Source of the DNA: Acrasis kona
Taxonomy: Eukaryota > Heterolobosea > Eutetramitea > Acrasida > Acrasidae
NCBI GenBank assembly: GCA_026419775.2
Contig: JAOPGA020000356.1
Coordinates: 40,375 to 104,374 of the forward strand
Direction: 5' to 3'
DNA length: 64,000 nt
Shown here: in pieces, positions 50,612 to 62,961 of the stretch
How positions within the stretch are numbered: position 1 is the first letter of the stretch
How the letters are laid out: every line of letters begins with the position of its first letter
Translations under genes and position numbers: made by a program
Notes under the pieces: model-generated
Told to the model about the DNA's origin: nothing
Database searches by the model: none
The model's input: the letters and a program-made list of their open reading frames with translations, nothing else

Positions 50612-53600
50612 ATGGACGAGGGATCTGGTTCTCATGAGAGTCCAGCATCTGATGTTATGATAAAAGCAAAGGAAGGTTTCGTTTTTTTTGAACGAGATTT
50701 GATGGATCAAGTAAGCTTTCAATCGATTCTGTCTCTAATGTTATAGTGTGGTGGGAGAAACCTTTTTTTTGTTGATGGACACCAGCTCGTAGATACTTTA
50801 ATTACCGAGGGGTTTGTGGACATGACTTGTGGAGGGCAATTTCTTCATTTGTCTTACCTTATTGAGAAGTTTGTTATGAAGCTACTAGACATTGGTGCTA
50901 AATGTCAATTCATATTTTTTAGCGATGTTTTAGACTCTTGCATAGTCTTTAAACAGATGGCATTTGAGGTCGCTAAAGCACACCTTACTTTTATTGGATG
51001 CACAGTCAAACAATTCCGGTCGGGGTATGACGAATTATTTGAAAATCACATTCTCTGTACAAGACCATCTTTCTACTGGGGATATCCAGATAGCGATTTG
51101 AGTCTTTTTTTTTATCATGTACACAATGTCATCTATGTTGTGAATTTGCGTTTTGAAGGAAATACATTGTATGGGTTAGCATCCGAGACTAAAATGGTTC
51201 TGGATGAAATCGAGAGCGAACAAATAGCACTGCAATTAAAGAATGAGTACCACCACGAAGATGCAATAAAGTCAGATCATGATATTTTTGATCATCGCCT
51301 ATTCCAAAGAATAAAGGTTGATCTAAAGTCAGAGGTCAACTTCGATCTTTCCAGCTATTCTTGTGTATTGTATGTTTGTCATCAAATGTGTCAAAAGAAA
51401 CCAGATTATAGTTTCCATTGTCGTCTCTTGCTTGTAACTCTGCTTCTACAAAATCATCTACCCTTACAACAAAGAGCATTTAGTATTGTCCCTCCCAATC
51501 AGAAATTATTAGAATTTCTTGGTGAGTTTATGCATACAATTATCTACCTTGTTAAAGACAAAAACTATACAACAAATAATCTTTACGATATAGTTGACTC
51601 CAGGTTATTTCATATGGTTTATTACACTTATTGTAACAAGTTCTCTGACCAAGATATTATGAAGAATGTACATCTTCCAGATTGCCTTAAACAGAGTTTC
51701 AGATGTATGTATAAGTGGATTCCTGACCATGTAATTTGTAAAGTGGACAGAGTTACAGATAACTTTATTTTGCAGCCGACTTTAGAGATTGAACATTATA
51801 AATTACTCCCGGTAGAGAACAAATTGATACAAGAAATGCTTTCAAATTGGCCTAATACAGTACAAATTCATTCAGTTGAGGAAGCGAAGGAGTATTTTGC
51901 CAACTCCAAGTTATCTACAAAAGTATATAAAGGCATCAATTTTCATTGGCACTCGAAGAGGCCATTGTTGTCAAAATATGAAACATCCAGATTGGACAGA
52001 ACGCAGAAACGACTCCATGCATTTGCGAGTTCATTTCAATCATTGCACCACCGTAAATTAATCATCGGTGCTAATACAAAAAAGCACAAGGTTGAGAACA
52101 TGATTGAGCTGGAGGAAAAGTCCAACAACAATGTCCTTGAAGATATCAATAAAGTAGATGTAATAGTAATTATTAAACACCTGGATCAATATGAATCAAA
52201 TGAAGATGAACAGAGTCTTCAAATAATACAACAATACATAAAAGGGAAAAAGATCAGCAATTTTAGATCTACTTCTTTATTACAACAGTATGACCAAGTA
52301 AGAGAGTTACTTGATCAATCTAAAATTATTGAATCAAAGTCAAGTGCTATTGTACTGTTTAAGAAAGTCAGAATAGAGGTTCTCAAAATTAGACTCTTGA
52401 TGGTACAGTATATGTCAAACAAGAAAAGACCTATGAATTGTTATAATTTACTTGAAAAAGCTCAAAAGGATGAAAAATCTTTAAATACGGTCAAAAAGCA
52501 TATAAAAGAAATAGATCAGATTTTAGAAATTTTATCATTACAAAACAAGATTGAAAATGTAATGGTTGACTGTTTATTGAAGAACTTGAAGCGACCCGTT
52601 GAAACATCACATGCAACTGCTGCATGGATAGTATTTAAAGAATGTGTAATCCTGCGAGATCTTGTTAATGCTCTTGATGTAAAACAAAAAATTTATACTT
52701 CTCGCATATTTGAAAGAATCAATGAGGTTATGGACATCACTTGCAAACTACTAAGAGATCATGGTTTTAATAAATCGGCATTTATTTTTTGGAACACATT
52801 TAATCAAGTTCCAGAGGACGCTCAAGATAAATACGATTATCAAGATCTTCAATTATTTCATTCAGAATTTCCCTCTGTACATTATCTTTTGTCATTGTTT
52901 GATGAAAGCAAATCTCAACTTGGTTTATTTTCACTTGTTGAGGAGATAGATGTCCCAAAAGTATTTAAATCTATTCAAGAAAAGATCAAATTTCTTGATG
53001 ATAATATGTATGATCTTGGTTTTAAACCAGATGATTGGCAAATAAAACTCATAGAAATGGTTAGGCGCAGAAATAGCGTATTGGTAGCCGCTCCAACTAG
53101 TTCTGGTAAAACGTTTATTGCTTTTTATGTTATTGAACGCATTCTCAGAGAGAGCTCTGACGGTGTTGTAGTCTTTGTACTTCCTAACAATGCTCTTGCT
53201 AATCAAGTATATGCTGAGGTTTATTCAAAATATAATAAAAACTATAATCCTGATGGACTCGCTCACATGCTTGGAATGTTCACCGCAGATGATCAAATCA
53301 ACATGTTGAGTTGTCAAGTTTTAATCACAAATCCTGCTTGTTTAGAGATCTTGATGTTGAGTCCAAATAGTACTAAATGGAAAAATAGAATGCGTTATGT
53401 TATATTCGATGAAGTCCATACTATTAGAGAGAAAGGTAGTGGTCAGACTATTGAAAATTGTATTAAAATGATCACTTGTCCTTTCATAGCCCTAAGTGCT
53501 ACTATTGCAAATCCACAGCATTTTGTAAATTGGGTGCAATCTCTTAAAAAAGAAAGTTTTGTGGATTTTATCCAACATTTTGAGAGACCCAGACCATTGG

Positions 53601-55903
53601 AGTATGAAATAAGTGCAGGAAAAGAACTTTTACCCATTCATCCGTGTGCGGTGTTAGATATTTCATCATTAACGGAACCTGGATTTCAGATTTTAGAAAA
53701 TATGAGCCCATACCAAAGCCGTCAATTATTTCAAATTGGTAGACATTATGGTGCATTCAGTGAACTAAGCATATTTTTGAACAGTACTCCTGTTTCACTG
53801 GCAACAAGATCTGATTTTAATTTATTACGCCAAAAATTGAAAAATGCAATGACTGAGTTATATCGCAGTAAAAATCTTGGTGCTCTTAAAAACATTATAA
53901 AAGCATTTCAAAGGCCATTGGACAATGCAAAATTTGTAATAGATGACGACATTATACAAAGGCACGAACATCTTCTTTGTAATATGATTCAAAGAAGATT
54001 ATTTCCGTGCATCATGTTTCATTTCAATAAGATGGGTATTGATATGCTTACATCTGTTACCATGATTATTTTGAAAGCAAACAAATGGATGGTTCTTTGG
54101 CCTGATGAGGCGACTAAAGCAAAAGCACTTTCAGAAATTAAAAAATCAGTATCTGAACTCCGAGAAACTAACATGGTAGAGGAGTTACATCTCAAAGCCT
54201 TATTATGTGGAGTCGCTGTTCATTACAATAGCATGTATGACGGTTATAGAAAAGAAGTAGAAAAGCTATTCAGATTAAAGTACATTCCTCTTATAATCAG
54301 CACTTCAACACTTGCTCTTGGGATTCATATGCCCGCTAAAAGTGTTGTGATGTACGGTACATCTAAATACATGGATAATATTATGTTTCAACAGTGTGCT
54401 GGTAGATCAGGTAGAAGAGGTTTTGATGTAAAAGGTGTTGTCATCTTTCAAGACTTTCCAAGAGCAGAAATGGAAAAATATGTTACTGCAGATGTGACCA
54501 ATATTAACGGGTCGGCTCTATCCTCCCCAAGTTTCTTTTTAAGAATTTTAATGCTTGGGTGGTTTGGTATACACGATGACTCTGAAAGAGTAATAAAAGA
54601 CAATGATATAGTACGTAGGGTGACGAGTGACTGCATCAGAGCACTTGGACCTAGTTTCTTATGTTTTGATAATCACCCATCTGATGAAAATAATTATATG
54701 ATTCATCACTTCCGTTTCTGTCTTGAATTCTTAATGAGGCAAGGTTATATCGATGTACTCGGTAGACCTCTCGAATTTGCTGGTGTAGCATCTAATCTTT
54801 TTTATCACGAACCTGGTACGTTCTTATTCATCAAGTTCTTGAGAGAAGGTTTATTTGATGACATGGTTCCCTTAGTAATTCCTGAGGATGAAACTTATAA
54901 AAAAAAAGACTTCAAAAAGAAAAAAGAGGGTAAAAATTGTAATATTCCTGGTGTCGAAGTTTGGCAAATAGATGTAGTAACAGTCTTTTCTTATCTTTTT
55001 GCAGCGTATCCTGTCTTCAACAGCAACAGATCCGCCAAAAAAAAACCTCGTGTTCTTCCATCACTTCCTAATCAGTTCAAGGCGAGTTTGAAGGAATACA
55101 AGAAGCAAGTTAATGAGATTTACACTGGATATGTTAGATCTTGTTCAGCTTCATTTGACAATAAACATGAGACTACGCTTCCACTCAGTAAGATACGTTT
55201 CAAATCAACGTACTTACCTCCAACTCCTAAACCTATACCTACAATTGCAGCTAAATGTAAGAAAGACAATTCAGCCTCAAATAAAATTGAATATGCATGG
55301 AATAGTGATAGCGATAGTGAAGATGAAAAAGACAACGACCCTGTTATTGAAAATTCTGATCACAATCCAACCATTGTTTGTCAAGGTCCGTTTTTAGATG
55401 CGATTTTACAAAAGAATCTTGATTATAATTGTGTTTCAAGCTTTGCTGCGCTTTCTGGCAATGATGACACTTTTGAAGAAGATCTCCAAAAGTCTCTAAA
55501 AAAGCTCTTGGGAACTGTGCGAGGCACTGTTCCTCTTTTTGAAAGTTCGATTCCTTTTCCTACAGGAGGCTTTAAACAAGATATCGACTCATTCTTGGTA
55601 GATTATCTGAAGCATGGATCCTTGAAAAGACTGGTACTAGAAAACAACATTCCCAATAAAACACAAGCCAGAACCATGATTGAAGACGCCATCAAAACTC
55701 TTAAGAAGATCTGTACAAGCTTTAGTTATATTGAAAATTCCAAACAAAATCATGTAATGAAGGCATTTGAATCAATTAAATTAAGACTAATTTACTTGTA
55801 TTATGGATTGAAGAAGAGGCCAGAGTTCAGAAAACAGTTGAATTATGGTAATGAGCCTAAACATGACCCTCACACTACAAACAAGAAGAAGCTTGCATAC
55901 TAG
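50612..55903 (+). CDS. DDX60-like SKI2-family helicase
   Basis: Exons 50612-50710 and 50747-55903 give 1751 residues. After the splice the N-terminal region reads RNLFFVDGHQLVDTLI and ITEGFVDM, like the PIN-type domain that opens DDX60. The helicase core is in the middle: VAAPTSSGKTFIAF (motif I, near 813), YVIFDEVHTI (motif II DEVH, near 921), ALSAT (III), ISTSTLALGIHMPAKS and QCAGRSGRRGFDVKG (VI, near 1248). The C-terminal half carries a Lys-rich segment and an acidic stretch near 1500 (DSDSEDEKDND). Length is close to vertebrate DDX60 (about 1700). DDX60 is an interferon-related RNA helicase in animals; in protists its role is untested. Confidence 0.88.
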
Positions 55904-55964
55904 CATAATAAACAAATTATTTGTTTATTTTGACCTCATTATAATCTTTTAGTATATTATTGCT

Positions 55965-56093
55965 AACTGACAGTCGTAGCCGCTCACAACGGTCAAATCA
56001 TAAATTTGCACCAGAAATTTGATAAAACAGTTCCTCTCGTACTGAGTTTTATATTCTGTTGAGGCATATGAGTCCTAATGGACAGTTACTGGA

Positions 56094-56130
<37 letters not shown>

Positions 56131-56215
56131 CGCTGATACCAGGCTCCACTTAACATTTCCTCCAAGCATCATGACCTTCATTATCCAACTACCGGTTGAA
56201 CTAAATAGAGCCAAC
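55965..56215 (-). rRNA. Isolated fragment of nuclear LSU (28S) rRNA, domain V/VI with sarcin-ricin loop
   Basis: On the minus strand the universal sarcin-ricin loop AGTACGAGAGGAACTG lies at 56028-56043. The conserved block from TTAGACCGTCGTGAGACAGG through TAGTTTTACCCTACTG lies at 56094-56130. Both are in the rRNA order, with a somewhat expanded spacer between them. Flanking sequence continues with weaker similarity (AGCGGCTACGACTGTC near 55973-55990). Neither a complete LSU nor SSU or 5.8S is here; protein genes lie on both sides. The GGTTAGTTTTACCCTACTG form is nuclear rather than bacterial or mitochondrial. It may be a pseudogene copy, an inserted rDNA piece or a fragmented-rRNA gene. Confidence 0.75.
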
Positions 56216-56216
56216 T

Positions 56217-56890
56217 CTAAAATAACTTTTCAAAATTGTCAACTACTGCTGGTGCATTAGCTTTTCTTGAATATATAATCGACACAAATGTGGACGAGAG
56301 GTAAAGAGAGGTCTCATTATTACCTTCCTTTACTACAGACACGGTGACATGGTGGGTGCCGTCCTGCCTTGCCAATTGATGGTCGAACATTGTTTCAAAT
56401 TTTGTTAACAACGGTTGGAGATCGGGAAAACCAAAGGAGTTGTTCTTGTCCATAGGGACCACTTGAACAACATTCAACAGCACTTTACTAGTCACCAGTC
56501 CATCACGGATCAAGTGTTGAATACTTGGATTAACAGAGACAGAGTAACCGGTGCTAGTTGTGATCAGTATGGGGGTATATCCAAGTGCCACATTAATTTT
56601 TTGTAGCAACACTAATTGGCTTTGTATCTGCATCAAAACTACTGATAGATCGTTACATTTTTTGTTCCGTGGAACTTGCATTATATAAATATTTTTATTG
56701 TTGCACCTCATCATCGCTATCGTCGCTGCACCACGTTTCTTCAAAATCTGGGTTAGTGCCGTCATCGGGCACTACTTCTAACGTGTTAAGATGTTTATAC
56801 CAATCACTTGTGCAATCTTGTATTATCTCTGAGAGTTCTTGATGGCTAAATATGGGTGGTTTTGTGTCCTCTGCACACGAGTCCTCAACC
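56217..56890 (-). CDS. Unknown protein, 5' exon structure unresolved
   Basis: The 3' part (56217-56690) is an open, protein-like frame: NDLSVVLMQIQSQLVLLQK, NVALGYTPILITTSTGYS, VNPSIQHLIRDGLV, VVQVVPMDKNNSFGFPDLQP, HHVTVSVVKEGNN. The 5' part (56700-56890) has, in another frame, an acidic segment SHQELSEIIQDCTSDW, EVVPDDGTNPDFEETW and CSDDSDDEVQQ. A GTGCAACAAT...TGCAAG intron would join them but leaves the wrong phase, so a different junction, or two separate genes, is possible. Not recognised. The stop at 56217 is immediately before the rRNA fragment. Confidence 0.4.
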
Positions 56891-56953
56891 TAATTTAATT
56901 GACTAATCATCTTGAGCACCTCCGATTTTGCGAAACAGAACACAGTGAAAGAT

Positions 56954-57265
56954 ATGCAGATGAAAATCGTACTAGTTGCCTGCATCCTTGCATTGTTATT
57001 CATTAGCGCTAACGCTCAATCCACCACCGCAACCCCTACCGCAACTCCAACAGCAACCTCCACCGCAACTCCAGCCCCAACCCCAACTGGAACCGTTAAC
57101 GCAAACGCCACAACCATCGCACCAACACCAACTCAAGCACCAGTAACACCATCAACCTCAACTACTGCACCAACTGTACGCCCAACACCAACCGCAACTT
57201 CATCAACCAGCACCATCAAGAGCACCGCACCAATCTGGATCGCCGCTGTAGTTTTGTTGTTGTAA
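56954..57265 (+). CDS. Mucin-like surface protein, probably GPI-anchored
   Basis: 103 residues from ATG 56954; the frame extends upstream only via non-ATG codons. The signal peptide (KIVLVACILALLFISANAQ) is followed by about 70 residues almost wholly of Thr, Pro, Ala and Ser in TATPTATPT-like repeats. The end is a small residue stretch plus a hydrophobic tail (PIWIAAVVLLL) that ends the protein, the pattern of a GPI-anchor signal. Heavy O-glycosylation on the cell surface is expected. No catalytic domain. Confidence 0.75.
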   Translation: MQMKIVLVACILALLFISANAQSTTATPTATPTATSTATPAPTPTGTVNANATTIAPTPTQAPVTPSTSTTAPTVRPTPTATSSTSTIKSTAPIWIAAVVLLL

Positions 57266-57885
57266 AAGAGAAAACAATAATTACTAATAAACTGGTTTAG
57301 ATAATACATTAGCTGTTTTTATGCTAAAAATGGTTCTTGATTATGTGTTTTCAACTTTTTGTTGGGCGAATCAATGGAGGACCAATATCTGTCTGCATTC
57401 AATTTTTTTGGTTTACTGATTACAATTAGTAATCTGACATACTAAGCGGAAATCAAGTACATAAATGGTTAGACGAAGATGAAGCAATTGGAGGTGGCAA
57501 TTCGTACAAGTTCATTAACCACCTTTCTGTTATCTCTAAACAGGCAGACACAGAGGACGAAAAAGTGGAACCATGAGTGGGCACTGTACTTGTAAAATGG
57601 TGATGGATAACAAACTATTTTTATAATTATACAATGAAAATTACTTGCACTGCTTCCTCCCCGTCTAACGTAAGTGTGGAATTCTTTGGTCGATGGCCTT
57701 CCACACTGTTTGCATTGTGGTGTTTTGCGCTTAGGTTTGACTATCATTAATGTCATTCTCATTTTATTTATCACCTTGACGCATAATGAAATATTGCCTT
57801 GAAGGATCACAGTTTTATTGGTTGCAGTAGGTAGATTGATTTGACCGCATCAAATCTAATACTTCCTAAACAATCTGGTTGTTGC
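57266..57885. other. Intergenic stretch with a possible small Cys-motif exon
   Basis: On the minus strand about 57630-57770 reads KRKTPQCKQCGRPSTKEFHTYVRR, containing a C-x2-C pair, then probable splice donors. No reliable second exon closes it. It could be a gene remnant or a short zinc-binding protein. Nothing else was found. Confidence 0.3.
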
Positions 57886-60800
57886 TTATTGTTTCATCAG
57901 AAGAGTAAAGAGTCCAACACACAACAAAAATAATAGATTATTGACAATCTTGTAGCCATCGCTTGATATAATTGGAACATTAATATTCTTCGTCATATTC
58001 GACGCTTGCATAATCAACGGTCTCATCATTGCATTCTCCTCATGCTCCAACATGTGGCAATGCCACATATACTTTCCGGTTTTTGAAGTGAACTTTATCA
58101 ATATAGTCGTTATTTCGTATGGTTCGCATCGAACTACATCTTTGGGTCCTGTCTCATAACTGTCTGGTGTTGTCAAATCATTAATAGTTTGTACTTGTCC
58201 AGATGATAAGAATAATGTGTAATTAAACGGTTGTCTACTGATCACTTTGAATGCAGAAATATGAACATGAATGGGATGAGTATCTGGACTTAGATTAAAT
58301 ATTCTCCAAGTCTCGACCGATCCACTTTCTGCAAATTCTGTAGCTGGGTCTTCATATTCATAAAGGATCGGACCGCTTGGGCCCCTCACTCCTAATCTTG
58401 GTACGCCGTCCCCAGTGTCATGATTGACAAATGTTACCAAATCCCTCGTTCTTATAGAATCGGACGTAGAAGAGTACATGACTGGATGTACTTCCATATT
58501 CGCAAAAGGAGTTACATCGAAAGTAGAACAAGACGATGCTGACCCGTCAAGCTTACTAACATTGAACATCATAATTCTGCCCTGCTGACAAGGTAAAATA
58601 TCATCACGACCAGTGCCAGGATATGGTGCACTGGCACTATTTGTTAAAATGATACTCTGACCAGCGTAAGCACAAAAGTCGACAATCACATCCACTCTTT
58701 CTGCAGGCGCGAGCGTGATTGATGTTACTGTCACAGGATGAGACATATATCCCTGGTCATTTCCGATTACTATAAACGACATACCATTGGAGAAGGATAA
58801 CGTCAAAAAACGAGAATTAGCTCCATTTACAATTCGTAAACGTGTCAAGACCGGATTAACAATCTTATAAGGCCATATCTTACCATTCACCATCATTGTG
58901 TCGCCATAAAAAGCCATCGTCCATAATGTAGGATAGTATTGAACTGTATCTCCATTCGAGTCTTGACTAATCATCACATCCTTGATCATCAATGGAATCG
59001 TGTTTGATTCATTTGGTAGATTCAATAACGCTTCTGAAGGTGCTTCGATCATATAAAAACCTGCTAGCCCCATGTAAACGTTTGATCGTGTGATACCCAT
59101 GGCATGATCATGATAGTACAGCATCATGGGTGTCATGTTGTTTTCATACACTGTTGTAAACGTCTCCCCAATTTCGACCGTTTGATCCGGTATACCATCG
59201 CTAGATTCATCGTTATCACCACCATGTAAATGAGTAACGATACCAGTACTCGTCATACTCATTGTAGCTGGAAATTTTTCAATGTTGCTTAACAATGTAG
59301 AACTCTTCGGTATATCATTTTTCCAGTTAATAATAATCTTTCTGTTTTGTTGTACGTTAAATGTAGGACCAGGAACACTACTTGCATAACCTCTTTGAAG
59401 TACGGCTGGAAGATCAGAATGTATTTTAACATCAAATTCAGAAATAGAAATATCATAAATGTCTAGAGTAGAATTACTAAAGGTAGGTATTGCAGAGGGT
59501 GGGATGAATAGTTCGTCAACAAAATAACGAATACCAACTCCGCTTGAATTCATTGTCTGACTTTGAGCTCCAGCGACTGGACAACTTGCTTGTGTGCCAT
59601 ATCCAATGCCAAGCGTGGTCTGAGGAGCTTGTGTTGTAGTTGGGGCAGATGTTTGTCCTACAGGTAGTGTTACGGTGATCTGTACTTGCATTGATATATG
59701 AACAGAACATCTAAAATAAAATATGTTGCTACCTCCGTTGTTGGTGATATCCTCTTGAGTAAATGTGTAGCTAAATGAAGTCATTGCTATATCGCCTGTT
59801 CCAATACCATTTGATTTTGGAGATGAGCTAGAGGCACCAATGGTTTGATAAACGTTGTGATATGTCAATTTGTTCCAGTAGACTGTATCCCCCATATTAA
59901 TAGTCAGAGCGTTCGGTGTCCAAGTAGGGTTTCCACTAGAGTCTGATGAGGGCAGGATAATGTTAGAACCAGGTGCTGAAGTAGTAGTGGGTGCTGAAGT
60001 TGTCGTTGGAGCTTGGGTATAAGTTGGAGCTGGAGCGGATCCATAACGAGAAGGTACTTCAAACGCTAACATCGTATTACCTCCTGTTCCCAATCCATAT
60101 CGAGAATAGCCAGTTCCCCATAGAACGATACCATCATAAATTGCAACTCCAGCTGCATTAGTACTGCCGCTCTTGTAAGACCAAAGAACGGAGCCATCAA
60201 TAGTGCTTAATGCATACAACATACCAGTAGGGTCTCTCGAACCCACGAACAAAACGCCACCGGATACAACAGTGGTAGCACCGGTAGCTTTCCCTCCGCT
60301 AGGGTTACACACAGACCACACAATCTTAAAATCTGATTTTCTGATGGCCATCCACATTCCTGATTTACAAATAGCTCCGCTGGTTAATGTCCATGCAGCG
60401 GAACCTGCATTGTTGTTCGCTACATATATGTTGTTCTCATCTGCAGAAGATCCAAAATACATCCCTCCTCCTGAATCTCCTGGTCCAGCTTGGACCTTTG
60501 TTACCAATGCACCTGTACTTCTATCAAGTCCCCATACTACACCACTTTTTTGTGCACAGGCGAGTAGGTCTTCTCCATTCGCTGTATACATGATACATCC
60601 CTGTGCAAAATCGAAGTCAAGAGATGAAGAACCTGGAGATCCCATACATTCGGAATAAGTATTACATGCTGCATTCCATACGTCGGCGTTTGTTCTAGTT
60701 GACCACACTATCGTTCCGTCATTAATGTTGAGTGCTAAAATGCTTGTTGGATGGTCGCTAGCAGAAAAGCAATTGATTCCTCCACCGCTTGAAAGACAAG

Positions 60801-61661
60801 AAGAGGTGGCAGTTGACACTTTATAAATGTTTCCAGTATTAATGTACACTAACCCTCTTGACGAGTCTACTGGAGGATTTGGCCCCCAAGCTTAAAATTA
60901 TTAATAAAGATTGAGATAAAAACTTACGTCCAGCTCCAGACGACATGTTTGTGAGTCCATTGTTTTCTTGTACCATATAAGTCGTCCAAATAATTGCCCC
61001 CGTATCGATGTTGATTCCATGCATAGATCCTTTAAAGTTGCAGCATTGATAGTTTGGAATACCAGCTGTATTCCATCCCTCCTCCCCACTATTGGCGCCC
61101 ACTAATACCAAGTTCGGGTTAGCAGGGTAAGACGGGCTGTAATAAATTGTTGGTGACATTGTGATTTGAGAGAAGATGTGTTCATTGACCAGTACAGACC
61201 ATATCAAAGCGCCGGTGGCAGCATCAATGGAATAAACTCTTGCACCAATTTGGTCGCATACTATTATGGTATTTGATGTTGTGTAGTAGGATACAGATGT
61301 TCTTGAAATTGAATTAGATTCTGCACCTTTCCAACCCGACATTGAAACTTTCCATATTATAGAACCTGTGTCGACATTCACCGAATAAATGTAACCTGCC
61401 CTAAAAATTTTAAATTAAGTTAAATAAACTTCACTACCAGTCTGGAAAAAATGCTGTCGTAACGCCGTTTATAACTACTACTGCAGGCGTAGCTGTTACA
61501 TCTCCTTCAACACCCAAGGCCCATTTGGTTGATAAAGTTGACGCTGTCGATGTTGTAATATACGGATCTTCGGAGCATCTACTCATGCTGGTGGTGTAGC
61601 CTCCATGCAGTATGGATTGTGCTGCCAATACACTCGAAACAAGTACAGCGATTAATATCAT
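57886..61661 (-). CDS. Secreted PQQ-propeller / cupredoxin / multicopper oxidase fusion
   Basis: Exons 61438-61661, 60928-61400 and 57886-60890 (two 37-nt introns) give 1233 residues. The signal peptide (LIAVLVSSVLAAQ) starts it. Residues about 30-515 are a quinoprotein beta-propeller of the PVA-dehydrogenase type, with repeated G-x-x-x-W blades (GSIIWKV, GALIWSV, GAIIWTT, GTIVWST, GSVLWSY). A Thr/Pro linker leads to a plastocyanin-like domain at about 530-650 with LTYHN and FRCSVHISMQ (His, Cys, His, Met type 1 copper). After a second linker, residues about 665-1205 are a CotA/bilirubin-oxidase-like multicopper oxidase with all copper motifs: HLHGG, YYHDHAMG, HPIHVH, WHCHMLEHEE. It ends with a hydrophobic tail (NNLLFLLCVGLFTLLM), a GPI signal or anchor. 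Confidence 0.85.
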
Positions 61662-62936
61662 CTTTGTATAATTTTTCAACTGTTGCCGTATAAAAAAATA
61701 TACAACTACATTCGGCGGTATAATTGCATTCAATCTTGACAAATAAGTGCAATAGCGGACTGGATACTTTCAGATGTGGGTAACTATAAGAAATACTTTT
61801 AGTTTCACCGATTTTATACTGGAAATATACAAGTCGTTAAATTAATTATCACGCATTCCTTCCTTATTTGTTCATAAGGCGGACAGATTTTAGGGGTGAC
61901 TTTATGAAAACAAGTTGATGTATACTAGTGGATATATTAACACCATCTACAGCTTGGGATATTAAAGAACCTGTATTTATTGTAGAACATAGATATCTTT
62001 ACAGGTTTAATGAATTTAATTGCTTTTCTTCTTTTCTTTCAATATTTTGCTTCCTGCTACAAAATGACCAAGTAACCAAAATTTCAATTCAAATTGTCTG
62101 GGAGAATTGTCTAGAAACTTCATTCATTTAATGAACTCACCGACTGTTTATTTAATAGGTAATTTTTCTCCAAGACTTCGATAGTTCCAAATTACTAACT
62201 AATAAACACCAGTATTTTAATATTTCTGTCGTTGAACTGAGTACACGACAGTATTTCTTAGCTTCACATTCGTGTTGTCTATTCTGGGGTGAGGACAAGT
62301 TTACGGTTTTCTGTGGAATTTACAAAGATGAGAGCGAATACTGTAAATATGAAAATGACGAGACAACGATGTACAAAATGACAGAGTTGTAGTGCGAACA
62401 ACACGCTTCGAATGCTATAAATACCACCTACACCGAAAACCGTTATATCACAAGTAGATTGTAGTCACAAGTCACTCTAATTTTAACTACCCTCATATAC
62501 CTACATAATTATCAAACAACCAACAATTACTAACGGAGTTAAGTAATGGGTAACAACCAGAAATCAAACTTGGAATGTTGCCGATGGGAGATTACTTTTT
62601 GGTGTACTTACAAATCAGGATTGTATAGAATTGATAACGTCGATAGGTGTGATTTTACATGAAATAGAGCGTCATCGTTAAACTTATGTACTAGATTAAA
62701 TCTTAATAATATATGTTACAAAATGCACTCAAAACCGAATCATGGACAACGAACTCCACAAGTTTTATCAAGGAAAGTTCAAATGGATTACACAAACAAT
62801 ATGTTCCCTTAAGTCTCTTTTGTTAACTATAAAAAGATTCATCATACCATACATGGAAACAGAAGTCTTTTTTTAAACTCAACTTCCGTGTCCGTACGTA
62901 TTTAAAGCCAGATCAATTTTAAAGTGAACATCATTC
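61662..62936. other. Intergenic stretch of about 1.3 kb, no supported gene
   Basis: This divergent region separates the copper oxidase fusion and the EGF-like gene. TATA-like elements occur near 62415 (CTATAAATA) and 62902 (TATTTAAAG). No gene, RNA or repeat beyond this was found on either strand. Confidence 0.5.
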
Positions 62937-62937
62937 A

Positions 62938-62960
62938 AAACAACAACAACAACAACAACA
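62938..62960 (+). repeat. (CAA)n microsatellite before the start codon
   Basis: About seven CAA/AAC units directly precede the ATG at 62962, lying in the 5' untranslated region. Confidence 0.8.
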
Positions 62961-62961
62961 C

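Noticed and set aside
17034-55903. A linked antiviral island (SAMHD1-like and DDX60-like genes)
   Set aside because: The two genes are more than 30 kb apart with unrelated housekeeping genes between them; no sign of co-organisation.
55965-56215. Mitochondrial or bacterial 23S rRNA origin of the rRNA fragment
   Set aside because: The GGTTAGTTTTACCCTACTG form following GTGAGACA is the eukaryotic nuclear type.
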